Shown here piece after piece: positions 8,047-16,819 of a stretch of 64,000 nt of DNA. Origin of the DNA: Natronorubrum bangense (GTDB lineage: Archaea; Halobacteriota; Halobacteria; Halobacteriales; Natrialbaceae); contig NZ_CP031305.1 in assembly GCF_004799645.1 (NCBI RefSeq), forward strand, positions 434,001-498,000. Reading direction: 5' to 3'. Numbering within the stretch: position 1 is the first letter of the stretch; the number at the start of each line of letters is the position of its first letter. A program made the translations under genes and the position numbers. Under the pieces are notes generated by a model. It was not told the origin of the DNA and did no database searches. It saw only the letters and a program-made list of their open reading frames with translations.

Positions 8047-9357
8047 CTACGACTCGTACGGCCAATCGCCCGTGATCCGCATCCCCTCGGCAAGCCCCTG
8101 TGACTCGAGGTCGGCAGCGATGGCGTCGGGCGTTCGATGCTCGATAGTAACGTCCTCGCTTGCCAGTTCGACGACGAGTTCGGTCAGCAAGATCGCTTGC
8201 TCCCGGAGGGTGCGTCGCTCGAGTTTCTCGATGGTGTCGGCGAATGTGTGTCCCCAGCCACGGCCGACCTCGTCCGACGTCGACAGAATGTGAGTTCCTG
8301 GCACACCCCACTGGACGAACGACCAGTGATCGCTGTGTGGGCCGAGTTTCGGAACCGTCTCGATCGGGTGGTCGTAGCGGTCTGCAACGTCGCTCACAGC
8401 GGTCTCGAGGCCGTTGAACCCGTGAGTCGTTATCGAAAGCGTTCGGTCACTGACGACGCCGTCGTTGTTGACGATCGCTTTGATCGTCTCGTGGTCGGTC
8501 GTCTCGGCGTGGTACGCAGAGCCGACCAGTCCCACCTCCTCGGCCCCGTAGGCGACGAACTCGACGCGAGTCTCGAGGTCGCTCTCACGACTCGCCAGCG
8601 CGGTTGCGAGTTCGACGAGCATCGCCGTTCCAGCGCCGTTGTCGAGTGCCCCTTCCGCGATGTCGTGGGCGTCGACGTGGCTGGTCACGAGCACGCGCTC
8701 GTCGGTGTCAGGGCCGAGTTCAGCGTGGACGTTCTGGCTGCTCGCATCGTGGATCTCGGCGTCAACCGCGAGCGTGATCTCCTCACCGTCGAATCGGCGG
8801 GCCAGTCGCGCCCCGACCTCGCTCGAGACGCCGACAGCCGGAATCTCACCGATCGGATTCGCTTCGGTCCCAACACTCCCAGTCGGCGGCAGACAGCCCT
8901 CGACGTGGTTACGGTAGATGAAGCCAACGGCCCCGTGATCGACGGCGTGGTAATACTTCTCCCGCCGGTGAATATAGCGCTCGGCGTACTCCGGAATGTC
9001 GCTTCTGACCATCACGATCTTGCCCTCGAGATCCGTCGTCTCGAACTCGTTTGGGAGGCCGTAGCCGAGGTCGACCAGCGGCGCAGTCACGCGCTCGGTC
9101 GGACTCCGTGGGAGCGCGATACAGTCTTGGGTCGTGTCGCTGGCTTCGATTGAACTCTCGCCGCGCGTCCAGCCCTGCATGTCGAACGACTCGAGACGGG
9201 CGTTTCTCGCACCAGCGTCGAGGAGTCGCTCGCGGGTTAGTTCGGCGGCCTCGCGTTCGCCGTCGCTCCCTGCCATTCGAGTCTCGATATCGACGAGGGC
9301 CTCGAGATGAGTCCAGCCAACATCGCTCGTAAAAACGTCACCGATCCAGGTCGTCAT
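8047..9357 (-). CDS. M28-family zinc aminopeptidase with PA domain
   Basis: The 436-residue protein starts MTTWIGDVFTSD (ATG 9355-9357); the 18 upstream in-frame residues look non-coding. The co-catalytic zinc ligands of the M28 family are visible: H227 and D229 in SHVDAH, bridging D239 in DNGAGT, E273/E274 in YGAEEVG, an NNDG motif near 300, and a late His in GPHSDHW. A protease-associated insert (about 110-190, EGKIVMVRSD) lies before the catalytic core. No signal peptide is present, so it acts inside the cell, probably on peptides. It is likely co-transcribed with the NAD-kinase-like gene. Confidence 0.9.
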   Translation of the reverse strand: MTTWIGDVFTSDVGWTHLEALVDIETRMAGSDGEREAAELTRERLLDAGARNARLESFDMQGWTRGESSIEASDTTQDCIALPRSPTERVTAPLVDLGYGLPNEFETTDLEGKIVMVRSDIPEYAERYIHRREKYYHAVDHGAVGFIYRNHVEGCLPPTGSVGTEANPIGEIPAVGVSSEVGARLARRFDGEEITLAVDAEIHDASSQNVHAELGPDTDERVLVTSHVDAHDIAEGALDNGAGTAMLVELATALASRESDLETRVEFVAYGAEEVGLVGSAYHAETTDHETIKAIVNNDGVVSDRTLSITTHGFNGLETAVSDVADRYDHPIETVPKLGPHSDHWSFVQWGVPGTHILSTSDEVGRGWGHTFADTIEKLERRTLREQAILLTELVVELASEDVTIEHRTPDAIAADLESQGLAEGMRITGDWPYES

Positions 9358-9698
9358 ACTACAGCCGTTGCCGTGTGGGCGGGTAACTGTACCGCTCGCG
9401 GCCGGAGCCATCCGGGAATCTTTTTCATGGCACTCTATTTCCGGACGTGTGTGGGAGACGCATCACCTCGACCTCGATGATGAACCCACTCGAAAGCGCC
9501 ACGAGTGCACCGAGTTCGTCATCGATCACGAGGAGTGAGACGGGCGACAGTACCGAGTGGGCGGCGCGGCCACACCGAAACTGACAGCCAGCACCTGTCA
9601 CGTTCGTCTGCGCAGACGAAGACAGCGTTGCCGGCTGGACGACGCAGACGCCCTCGAGTGTCGCGGGAGTTATCTTTGCCGACGCGCAAGCATATGGT
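9358..9698. other. Intergenic region with perfect 18-bp palindrome and promoter
   Basis: No gene is evident between the divergent peptidase and GIDE-like genes. It contains the perfect palindrome TTCGTCTGCGCAGACGAA at 9603-9620 and a TATA-like GTTATCTTT at 9669-9677, 22-30 bases before the ATG at 9699. Confidence 0.6.
9603..9620. promoter_or_regulatory. Perfect 18-bp palindrome, candidate operator
   Basis: TTCGTCTGC followed directly by its reverse complement GCAGACGAA. It lies about 50 bases before the TATA-like box of the gene at 9699, the position expected for a dimeric regulator. Alternatively it could act as an RNA hairpin for a message running into this region. Confidence 0.5.
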
Positions 9699-10484
9699 AT
9701 GTCCTCGACAGGACCCATCGCGATGGGAGTCGTGGCGCTGTTTGGGTTCGTGGTTCTCGGAGGTGGGCTCTCTATCGCCAGGATCGGTCTTGGCCGCATC
9801 CGGACCGCGCGGGAACTCCGTGACGGCAGCCCGATCCCGTTAGGTGAGGTCCCCGAGGCACCCGGTCTCGTTGAGTTCGAGGGCACAGTACAGCCCCACG
9901 GCGAAACACCACTCGAGGCACCGATCTCCGGCACGCCATGTCTGGCCTACTCGGTACAGTCTCGCTCCCGTGATAGCGGCGAGGACGATCCGACGTGGAT
10001 CTCTGACGGACGGACATCGGCTGGCGTCCCCTTTGGGGTCGACGACGGCGTCGATCGTATCGCGGTCGATCCAGCAAACGCAGTCCTTTCGCTGACCGAC
10101 TGGGGATCCGAAGGGACATCGTGGACGGACCGCGCTGATCTTTCGACTGCCGTCCTAGACCGCCTCGAGACAGCCGGCCTTCCCGGGGCCGCCGAGACCG
10201 ACCCGGGAGAGCCCGACCGCCAGTACCGCGAACAGCGTCTCGAGGCCGGTAGTGATGTCCACGTCTTCGGTGGCTCCGTGACCGACTCGAGCGACGGTCA
10301 CACGCCGGCCACCGTTGCTGGCGACGACTGGTTCGAGATCACGGCTGGCGACGAGCCGACTGTCCTCGCCGACCGGCAGCGATCTGGCTCCCTCTATCTA
10401 ATCTTTGGCGGGCTACTTGCCGTGCCTGGCGTTGGCTTTACGCTTGCAGGGGTCGTCGGACTCGTTTCGATGGTGTTCCTGTGA
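9699..10484 (+). CDS. Membrane protein resembling the GIDE domain
   Basis: The 261-residue protein has an N-terminal transmembrane helix (about 8-28) and a hydrophobic C-terminal hairpin (about 233-261) flanking a soluble domain. The soluble part begins with RIRTAREL and continues with VEFEGTVQPHGETPLEAPISGTPCLAYSVQ. This resembles the GIDE/MULAN-type domain pattern of a small beta barrel followed by an outer-face strand set, but no RING finger is present. The start is supported by a TATA-like box 22-30 bases upstream, implying a leaderless message. Function is unknown; the two-helix topology suggests the domain faces one side of the membrane. Confidence 0.6.
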   Translation: MSSTGPIAMGVVALFGFVVLGGGLSIARIGLGRIRTARELRDGSPIPLGEVPEAPGLVEFEGTVQPHGETPLEAPISGTPCLAYSVQSRSRDSGEDDPTWISDGRTSAGVPFGVDDGVDRIAVDPANAVLSLTDWGSEGTSWTDRADLSTAVLDRLETAGLPGAAETDPGEPDRQYREQRLEAGSDVHVFGGSVTDSSDGHTPATVAGDDWFEITAGDEPTVLADRQRSGSLYLIFGGLLAVPGVGFTLAGVVGLVSMVFL

Positions 10485-10511
10485 GCGGCCCGCTGTGAGC
10501 GCGGGCAGCTG

Positions 10512-11264
10512 TCAGCGTTTGTCCCGTTTTGCCGTCTCGAGATCGGCGAGGCGGTCGAACGCCCAGTCGATGCGAACGACGTTTCGCGGCCGTTCACTGA
10601 GCCCATCACGACTGACGACTTCGAATGTTCGATTTCGTGCCTCGGGGGTAAACGGCGCCACGGCCATGAGACGAGCAACGTCAGCTCGAGGGATCGATCC
10701 TGCCACGGAGTTGCCGCCCTCGCCGACGACGGGTTCGTCGGTCGGCGGCGCGTTGGTAAGTCGTCCCGGCCGAATAATCGTATACGCCAGCCCAGAACGG
10801 CACAACGCGACTTCAGCGTCCCGTTTGGCACGTAACGAGCCGCGAATCAGGAGGCGGGCCGGGAGTGAGAGACCCGCTTTCGAGTTCCCGACACCGATCG
10901 CACTCTCGAGGACGACAAACGAGACGTCTGCACCCATTGCAGCCGTCACGAGATTGATAACGCCGGTTCGGTCGACCAGTTTGCCACCGACAGTGTGTCG
11001 CCAGCTCGGTGGCGTGCCAAGCGCACAGTAGAGAATATCACAGTCCTCGACGGCCGCGACTGCGTCTGCCGACTCAAAGAAATCGGCGACGATCACCTCG
11101 TCAGCGCCGAGTCGCTCGAGTGTCTCAACGTTTGCATACGACCGTGTCGTCGCACGAACCGTGAGATCGGTCGGCCGTAACACGGACAGCAGTTCATGTC
11201 CGGTGTCACCACTCGCCCCAGCAATAAGTACACGATCAGGTGTTCCGGCACCAGTATCAGTCAT
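10512..11264 (-). CDS. NAD(P)-binding atypical short-chain oxidoreductase
   Basis: The protein has 250 residues from ATG 11262-11264 (MTDTGAGTPDRVLIAGASG). An upstream in-frame start adds 12 residues before the Rossmann strand. The dinucleotide motif GASGDTGHELL (G-x2-G-x2-G) is followed by TVRATTRSYANVETL, and later YTIIRPGRLTNAP. This is the pattern of the NAD(P)H-binding atypical SDR group (NmrA/complex I NDUFA9-like), which lacks a clear YxxxK catalytic pair. It may sense cofactor or act as a reductase or epimerase. It converges with the GIDE-like gene 28 bases away. Confidence 0.8.
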   Translation of the reverse strand: MTDTGAGTPDRVLIAGASGDTGHELLSVLRPTDLTVRATTRSYANVETLERLGADEVIVADFFESADAVAAVEDCDILYCALGTPPSWRHTVGGKLVDRTGVINLVTAAMGADVSFVVLESAIGVGNSKAGLSLPARLLIRGSLRAKRDAEVALCRSGLAYTIIRPGRLTNAPPTDEPVVGEGGNSVAGSIPRADVARLMAVAPFTPEARNRTFEVVSRDGLSERPRNVVRIDWAFDRLADLETAKRDKR

Positions 11265-11351
11265 CGAGCGAGGTACTGTCCGTACACGGATAATACTCAC
11301 CCGAGATCAACGATGCAGACAGTCGGCAACAGCGACCGGTGACGGCGACGA

Positions 11352-12152
11352 CTATGACTGCAGTCGTTTTGTTGTCTGGACCAACGGATGGCGGGCGTAG
11401 TCGACGACATCGATGTCATCGATCCGCTCGAGACCCTCTTTTGCCGCCGTGTTGGCCATTCCGAGCTCGATCTCCTGATCGATGACGATGACGTACGCGT
11501 CCATTTCGTCGATCTCGAGCCGATCCGCCGCGAGCACGCGATGGTGCCCGTCGGCCAACAAGAGCGTTCCGTTGTTGTCGATGACGACCAACGGCTCGGC
11601 CAGTCCGTGTTCGAGTTCGTACCGTCGGCCCTCGAGTTCGTCGGCGTACACTCGGCCTTGCGTCGGTGTGAGGACAGCGAGCGAGACCATTCGCCGTTCT
11701 TGTTCGAGCTCAATCTCGTGGATCTGCTCGAGTGTTCGCATCAGTTTTCCAACCTTCTCGGGGGTTGCACGCTCGATCTGGCTGCGGATAACATCGGCGT
11801 TTGAAATGATGCCGACGAGATTGCCGGCGTCGTCGACGACGGGGAGTTTCTGGATCCCTGACCGAAGGATCACGCGGGCAGCATCGGTCACTTTCATCTC
11901 GGGGTGGGCGACGAGCAGATCTGTCGCCATCACTTTGAAAATGGGGTCGCTGTCGTCGGCCAGCAACAGATCACGAGCACTAATAAACCCCTCAACGCGG
12001 CGTCGCTCACAGACAGGAAAACCACTGTGTTCGTCGCTCTCGGCGATTCGCGATGCGACATCGCCGACGGTCGCGTCGGGGGCAACCGTCGCCACGTCGC
12101 GTGTCATATACTCCTCGACCTGGGGCTTGCTCCTGTCCGACACGACATCCAT
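11352..12152 (-). CDS. CBS-pair protein with C-terminal ParB/SerK-like domain
   Basis: The 266-residue protein has two CBS repeats (about 15-70 and 79-132, the latter with IQKLPVVDDAGNLVGIISNADV) followed by a ParB-like fold (about 150-250) with LLLADGHHRVLAA near 198-210. CBS pairs bind adenine nucleotides and gate attached domains. The ParB-like fold here resembles the archaeal ADP-dependent free-serine kinase (SerK) more than a DNA-partition ParB, because no helix-turn-helix follows. A serine kinase under nucleotide control or a DNA-binding regulator are both possible. It runs in the same direction as the neighbouring SDR and DHH genes, at gaps of 62-90 bases. Confidence 0.8.
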   Translation of the reverse strand: MDVVSDRSKPQVEEYMTRDVATVAPDATVGDVASRIAESDEHSGFPVCERRRVEGFISARDLLLADDSDPIFKVMATDLLVAHPEMKVTDAARVILRSGIQKLPVVDDAGNLVGIISNADVIRSQIERATPEKVGKLMRTLEQIHEIELEQERRMVSLAVLTPTQGRVYADELEGRRYELEHGLAEPLVVIDNNGTLLLADGHHRVLAADRLEIDEMDAYVIVIDQEIELGMANTAAKEGLERIDDIDVVDYARHPLVQTTKRLQS

Positions 12153-12214
12153 GCGTTACCCAAGGGTCCCTGGAAGCAAAAGACTGTCTTCTGACTGGAT
12201 ACGCGGACACGACA

Positions 12215-13714
12215 CTACGCCGATCCCTCGTCCTCACCGCTGGTAAACAGCCATTCGCTGGTCTGGGTGTAGGCTCCAACCGACGTCCCGGGCCGAGTCT
12301 CGATCGCTTCGAAAAACCGGTTCGTAATCACTTCCTCGACGACGCTGACGATCGACTCGACCTCGTCTTCGTCGTCGGTACTCGCCAGAATCCCGATCTC
12401 GAGTTGGGCGCCGGCCATATCTGCATGGCCACCGGCGCTGCCGATCCGGTTGAACCCATCTCGAAGCGTTTCACCGAGGTCGACGTCGGCCGCCCGCGAC
12501 CGCGCCGAGAGAAACGCCATCTCATCCCGGAAGCCAAAGACCAGCGTCGTCTCGACACCATCCATCGCCAGCAGTTGATCGGCCGCCTGTGGCAAGGCAT
12601 CACGATCACTGATCCGACCGACGCTGGCGACGGCGACCGTGTCACGCTGGACGCGGTTTTTGATCGCTCGAGCGATCGTCTCCAGTGTCTCCCCTTCGAT
12701 CGTTGGCTGCTCGATTTGGTGTAGAACCGATGTGTCGACGTACGGACAGAGGACCGATGCGGCGTTGAAATCCGCCGGTGACACCTCTCTTGTGAAGTCG
12801 TTCGTATCGATCCGGATGCCATACAGCAACGCCGTTGCCGTCGCTACTCTGGGCTCGAGACCGAACCGACTGAGATAGTCGGTCAGGACGGTGCTGGTCG
12901 CGCCGGCGTGTTCACGGAGATCTACGAACTCGCCGGGAACCGGTCCGCGAGGCGGATGGTGGTCGATGACGATATCCACGTGAAGGTCTTCGGGTAACTG
13001 ATCGTTGACTCCCGGACGGGAGTGATCGACCAGCGCGAACGCGTCGTACGCGTCGAGAGAATCCGTCGGCGAGAGGTTCCGAAGATCGAGACCAAGCAGG
13101 TTGACCATCGCGCGGTTTTCCTGGTGTGATATGTCCCCGAAGTAACAGGCGTCGCCCTCAACACCAACCTCCGCGGCGATATCGACCAATCCGACAGCGC
13201 TTGCGATCGCGTCGGGATCCGGGTTGTCGTGCATGACGACCGCCAGCCGCCCGTCGATCGTCGAGAGCTGTTTTCGAAGCCCAATCGCGGCGTCGGCAGA
13301 CGGACAGACGACCCCATCGAGGATGTGATCGACCATCGCAGTCTCGGCATCGACAACGTGGTCTGCGAGGTCATCGAACGCTGGCCGATCAGCGTCCGTC
13401 GCGTTCCCGCCGAGATAGGCGATAATCGATGCCGTCTGGAATTTCGCTCGAGCATCCTCGAGTGCTGCCCGGTTGACGTCGGTCCGATCGCTGGCGATAA
13501 ATATCACGTCCGGCGACTCGATGTTCGCGATCACCGACGGATCGGTCGGGTCGGCGTGTCGGGCCGGAATACTCTCATCGCGAAGTGCCTCGACGATGCT
13601 CTCGTCGTCGGTCACGACGAGCAGTCGATCGCGACCAGTGTCGTCGTACTCGTGGAGCCGTTCGGCGACCTGACGACCGACCGTTCCACACCCGAGCACG
13701 AGCCGGAAAACCAT
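12215..13714 (-). CDS. Rossmann (RCK-N-like) - DHH - DHHA1 phosphoesterase
   Basis: The 499-residue protein starts MVFRLVLGCGTVG (ATG 13712-13714). Residues 1-120 form a TrkA/RCK-type Rossmann domain with GCGTVGRQV. The DHH domain follows, with manganese-binding residues in MHDNPDPDAIAS (H162, D166, D168), LVDHS (D230) and IDHH (250-253). A DHHA1 domain has GSAGGHADMAG near 445-455. The same order of a nucleotide-binding domain plus DHH-DHHA1 is seen in phosphodiesterases for small nucleotides such as c-di-AMP or nanoRNA. A c-di-AMP or oligonucleotide phosphodiesterase is the likeliest role, but this is inferred. Confidence 0.8.
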   Translation of the reverse strand: MVFRLVLGCGTVGRQVAERLHEYDDTGRDRLLVVTDDESIVEALRDESIPARHADPTDPSVIANIESPDVIFIASDRTDVNRAALEDARAKFQTASIIAYLGGNATDADRPAFDDLADHVVDAETAMVDHILDGVVCPSADAAIGLRKQLSTIDGRLAVVMHDNPDPDAIASAVGLVDIAAEVGVEGDACYFGDISHQENRAMVNLLGLDLRNLSPTDSLDAYDAFALVDHSRPGVNDQLPEDLHVDIVIDHHPPRGPVPGEFVDLREHAGATSTVLTDYLSRFGLEPRVATATALLYGIRIDTNDFTREVSPADFNAASVLCPYVDTSVLHQIEQPTIEGETLETIARAIKNRVQRDTVAVASVGRISDRDALPQAADQLLAMDGVETTLVFGFRDEMAFLSARSRAADVDLGETLRDGFNRIGSAGGHADMAGAQLEIGILASTDDEDEVESIVSVVEEVITNRFFEAIETRPGTSVGAYTQTSEWLFTSGEDEGSA

Positions 13715-13763
13715 GTATCGCGGCTTGCCACCGAGACGGGTAAAAACTACCGGCTGAGCGCCG

Positions 13764-15293
13764 TCAGGCGAGTGCCGCTGCAGCCGCGTCGGTTGCGGCG
13801 TCGGCGATCGGGCCGAAGCCGGCAAGCAACGCAACCGTCATTACGGCAGCGACGACGATCGCTGCGTAGAGACCGACTGGCTGGTCGAGCGCACCACGGT
13901 CAGCAACCGGTTCTTCGATCAGGACCGCCTTGACGAGCCGTGAGTAGTAAAACAGCGAGAGCGCGCTGTTTATCACCAGTGCTGCGGCGACGAGCAGCAT
14001 GGCGGTGCTCCCGACACCGATTGCGCCGGTAAAGAGGAAGTACTTGCTCCAGAAGCCGGCAAACGGCGGCACGCCGGCGAGACTGAACATGAAGACCGCC
14101 AGCGCAGCACACGCGATCGGTGCCTGTGCCGACAGGCCGTTGTAGTCCTCAAAGGTGCGGCCGACGCCCCAGTGTTCGGCCAGGCCCACGAACAGGAACG
14201 CGCCCGTGTTCATGAAGCCGTAGATGAGCAGGTGCATCAGTGCCGCACCCATCACGAGTTCGCCACCGTCGGCCGTCAGTCCTGCCAGCCCGATCAGCAC
14301 GTAGCCGGCGTGACCGATCGAGGAGTAGGCGAGCATCCGCTTGACGTTGTTCTGGGTCGCTGCCGCGAAGTTCCCGACCGTCATCGTGACGATTGCGAGG
14401 ATGATGAACGCGATCGTCCAGTCGAGCCCGATCAGCTGTTCTGTCGCTGCGATCGGGAACGCTTCGGTGAACACACGGAACGCGATCACGAAGCCAGCAG
14501 CCTTCGAGGCCGACGAGAGGAACGCACTGATCGGTGCTGGCGCCCCCTCGTAGGCATCAGGGGCCCAGAAGTGGAATGGAACGCTTGCGGTCTTGAACGC
14601 AAACCCACCGATCAGCATGAGGATCCCGAGCCCGAGCAGGCCACCGTAGCCATCCGCACCGCCCTCCTCGATAACCGCCGCGATGTTCTGGAGCTGGAGA
14701 TGCCCCGTTGCACCGTAGACCAGCGAGATCCCGTAGACGAAGATCGCCGACGAGAGTGCGCCGAGCAGGAAGTACTTCAGTCCCCCTTCGACGCTTCCGC
14801 GGTTGTCTTTCAGAATCGCCACGAGCGCGTAGGACGGAAGACTGGCCAGCTCGAGCGCGATGAAGATCGTCACGAGACTGTTTGCAGCGGCCATCATCGA
14901 CATCCCGGTCGCAGCGAGGACGATGAGCGAGTAGTACTCGGCCTGGTAGGCGTGGCCGATCATGTAGTCATAGCTTGCGACCGCGACCAGCGCGGTGACG
15001 ATCGCGATGACGATCATGAAGTACAGCGCGAGCTGGTCGATGACGAACTGGTCGCTGAGAATACCGATCTCACCCAGGCCGCCGTCGATCGTCGGTGTCC
15101 CGACGCCGGCAGTGATAAACCAGACGGCGACGACCATCGACGCCAACGACCCACCGGCCGCGGTTCCAGCCAGCAGCGAGCGGTTGCTCGAGTGCGGTGA
15201 GACGCTGTCGAAGACGAACAGCGCCATCGCGGTTGCGGCCAGGATCAATGCCGGTGCGAGTGCTGTCCAGCCGGGCAGGTCAAACACCGCCAT
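13764..15293 (-). CDS. nuoN: Complex I subunit N (proton-pumping antiporter-like)
   Basis: The 509-residue membrane protein has about 14 hydrophobic helices and is the last gene of the complex I operon. It is one of three antiporter-like subunits that pump protons as electrons pass to menaquinone. Family marks are the charged helix segments EYYSLIVLAATGM, LASLPSYALVAILKD, PFHFWAPDAYEGAP and NNVKRMLAYSSIGHAGYVLIG. The start codon shares one base with the TAA of nuoM (TAATG), indicating coupled translation. The product ends about 50 bases downstream of the DHH gene start on the same strand, so operon read-through into that gene is conceivable. Confidence 0.95.
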   Translation of the reverse strand: MAVFDLPGWTALAPALILAATAMALFVFDSVSPHSSNRSLLAGTAAGGSLASMVVAVWFITAGVGTPTIDGGLGEIGILSDQFVIDQLALYFMIVIAIVTALVAVASYDYMIGHAYQAEYYSLIVLAATGMSMMAAANSLVTIFIALELASLPSYALVAILKDNRGSVEGGLKYFLLGALSSAIFVYGISLVYGATGHLQLQNIAAVIEEGGADGYGGLLGLGILMLIGGFAFKTASVPFHFWAPDAYEGAPAPISAFLSSASKAAGFVIAFRVFTEAFPIAATEQLIGLDWTIAFIILAIVTMTVGNFAAATQNNVKRMLAYSSIGHAGYVLIGLAGLTADGGELVMGAALMHLLIYGFMNTGAFLFVGLAEHWGVGRTFEDYNGLSAQAPIACAALAVFMFSLAGVPPFAGFWSKYFLFTGAIGVGSTAMLLVAAALVINSALSLFYYSRLVKAVLIEEPVADRGALDQPVGLYAAIVVAAVMTVALLAGFGPIADAATDAAAAALA

Positions 15294-16819
15294 TACTGTT
15301 CACCTCCGGTCAGGATCGGATCAACTGCGTCGGTTATCATCTCGAAGATCAGGTCAGGAGCGACACCAAGTGCGATGATGAGGCCGAGCAACACGAACAT
15401 CGGCACGACGTCGTGCAGCGGGGCGCGGGTCACTTCGTAGTCGGTTTTGAGTTCGTACGGACCGAAGACAGTGCGCTGGAGTGCAAACAGCAGGTAGCCC
15501 GCGACGATGACGATACCGAACATCGCCAGCGACGTGAGCAGCTGCGAGTACGGGAGCTGTTCGGAGCCAAAGGCTCCAAAGAAAATCGTGAACTCGCCGA
15601 AGAATCCACTCATCAGCGGCAGTCCCATGTAGCCGAAGGCACCGGCAACGAGGATGCCCACAGCGACGGGCATCCGATCTGCGATTCCCGACATGTCGGT
15701 GACGAGCCGGGTGTGGGTGGCGTTGTAAATGACGCCGACGGCCATGAACATCAGCCCCGAGATGAGACCGTGTGAGACCATCTGGAACGTCGCACCGCCG
15801 ACTCCGAACTGCGTGTAGGCGATCAGGCCGAGAATAACGTAGCCCATCGAGGAGACGGAGGAGTAGGCGACGATCCGTTTCAGGTCAGTCTGTGCGAGTG
15901 CGAGCATCGCACCGTAGATGACGCTGATCACGGCGATCGCCGCGATCGGCACCGCATAGGTCGCGACCTGCTCCGGGAACATCGTGAAGTTGAACCGCAG
16001 CAGTGCATAGGTCCCCATCTTCAACAAGACACCAGCCAGCAGCACCGACGCGGGTGTCGGTGCTTCAACGTGGGCATCCGGCAGCCACGTGTGGAACGGG
16101 ACGATGGGCACTTTCACTGCAAAGCCGAGGAACATCGCGATAAAGACCACCGAGGCGAGTGTCGTTCCCTCGAGTCCGAGGAAGCCCTCTGGACCGGTGG
16201 TGAGCATCGCGTCCGCGACTTCGGGGAGCGCAAAGCTCGTGACGGTGTCACCGAGCCCGAAGACGAGCGCGATGAACGCACCGAACATCACGAGCGACGC
16301 CACGTTCGTGTAGACGAAGAACTTGATCGCGGCGTACTTCCGGCGTGGGCCGCCCCAGATACCGATTAGCAGATACATCGGGATCAGGACTGCCTCCCAG
16401 AAAATGAACCAGAGGAAGAAATCGAGTGCAGCGAAGACACCGATCAGGTTCGCCTCGATGAACAAGAGCAGCCCATAGAACTGGGACTCGCGTTCATCGA
16501 TCGGTGTCCACGAACTCATGATCGCAAGCGACGTGAGGACCGTCGTCAGGACGACAAGCGGCAGGCTGATGCCGTCGAGACCGACGAACCACGCGATTGA
16601 GTACTCGCCGAGTTGCAGCCACTCGACGTGGGACTCGAAGGCGAGCGTGCCATCGAGCAAGGCGTTCCCGCTGCCGTCGAACGCCGTAAACATCCACAGG
16701 CTGAGCACGGCGGGCACGAGGCTGATCGCAAATGCCAGCCTGCCCGCGATACGATTTGGCGCAACGAACGTGACCAGTGCGCCGACCAGTGCGACCGCAA
16801 TCAGTGCTTCGATCATCAT
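15293..16819 (-). CDS. nuoM: Complex I subunit M (proton-pumping antiporter-like)
   Basis: The 508-residue membrane protein has about 14 helices. The ATG at 16817-16819 overlaps the TGA of nuoL in an ATGA arrangement, which decides the start over an upstream ATG. Conserved marks include WEAVLIPMYLLIGIWGG with the essential helix-5 glutamate, the pumping lysine region PFHTWLPDAHVEAPT, and DLKRIVAYSSVSSMGYVILG. It lies between nuoL and nuoN as in bacterial operons. Proton transfer through the membrane arm of the respiratory NADH/F420H2-type dehydrogenase is the expected role. Confidence 0.95.
   Translation of the reverse strand: MMIEALIAVALVGALVTFVAPNRIAGRLAFAISLVPAVLSLWMFTAFDGSGNALLDGTLAFESHVEWLQLGEYSIAWFVGLDGISLPLVVLTTVLTSLAIMSSWTPIDERESQFYGLLLFIEANLIGVFAALDFFLWFIFWEAVLIPMYLLIGIWGGPRRKYAAIKFFVYTNVASLVMFGAFIALVFGLGDTVTSFALPEVADAMLTTGPEGFLGLEGTTLASVVFIAMFLGFAVKVPIVPFHTWLPDAHVEAPTPASVLLAGVLLKMGTYALLRFNFTMFPEQVATYAVPIAAIAVISVIYGAMLALAQTDLKRIVAYSSVSSMGYVILGLIAYTQFGVGGATFQMVSHGLISGLMFMAVGVIYNATHTRLVTDMSGIADRMPVAVGILVAGAFGYMGLPLMSGFFGEFTIFFGAFGSEQLPYSQLLTSLAMFGIVIVAGYLLFALQRTVFGPYELKTDYEVTRAPLHDVVPMFVLLGLIIALGVAPDLIFEMITDAVDPILTGGEQ

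Noticed and set aside
14172..15200. Plus-strand open frame of about 340 codons inside nuoN
   Set aside because: Shadow of a membrane protein; its residue pattern (His, Arg, Asp, Glu repeats) is typical of antisense frames.
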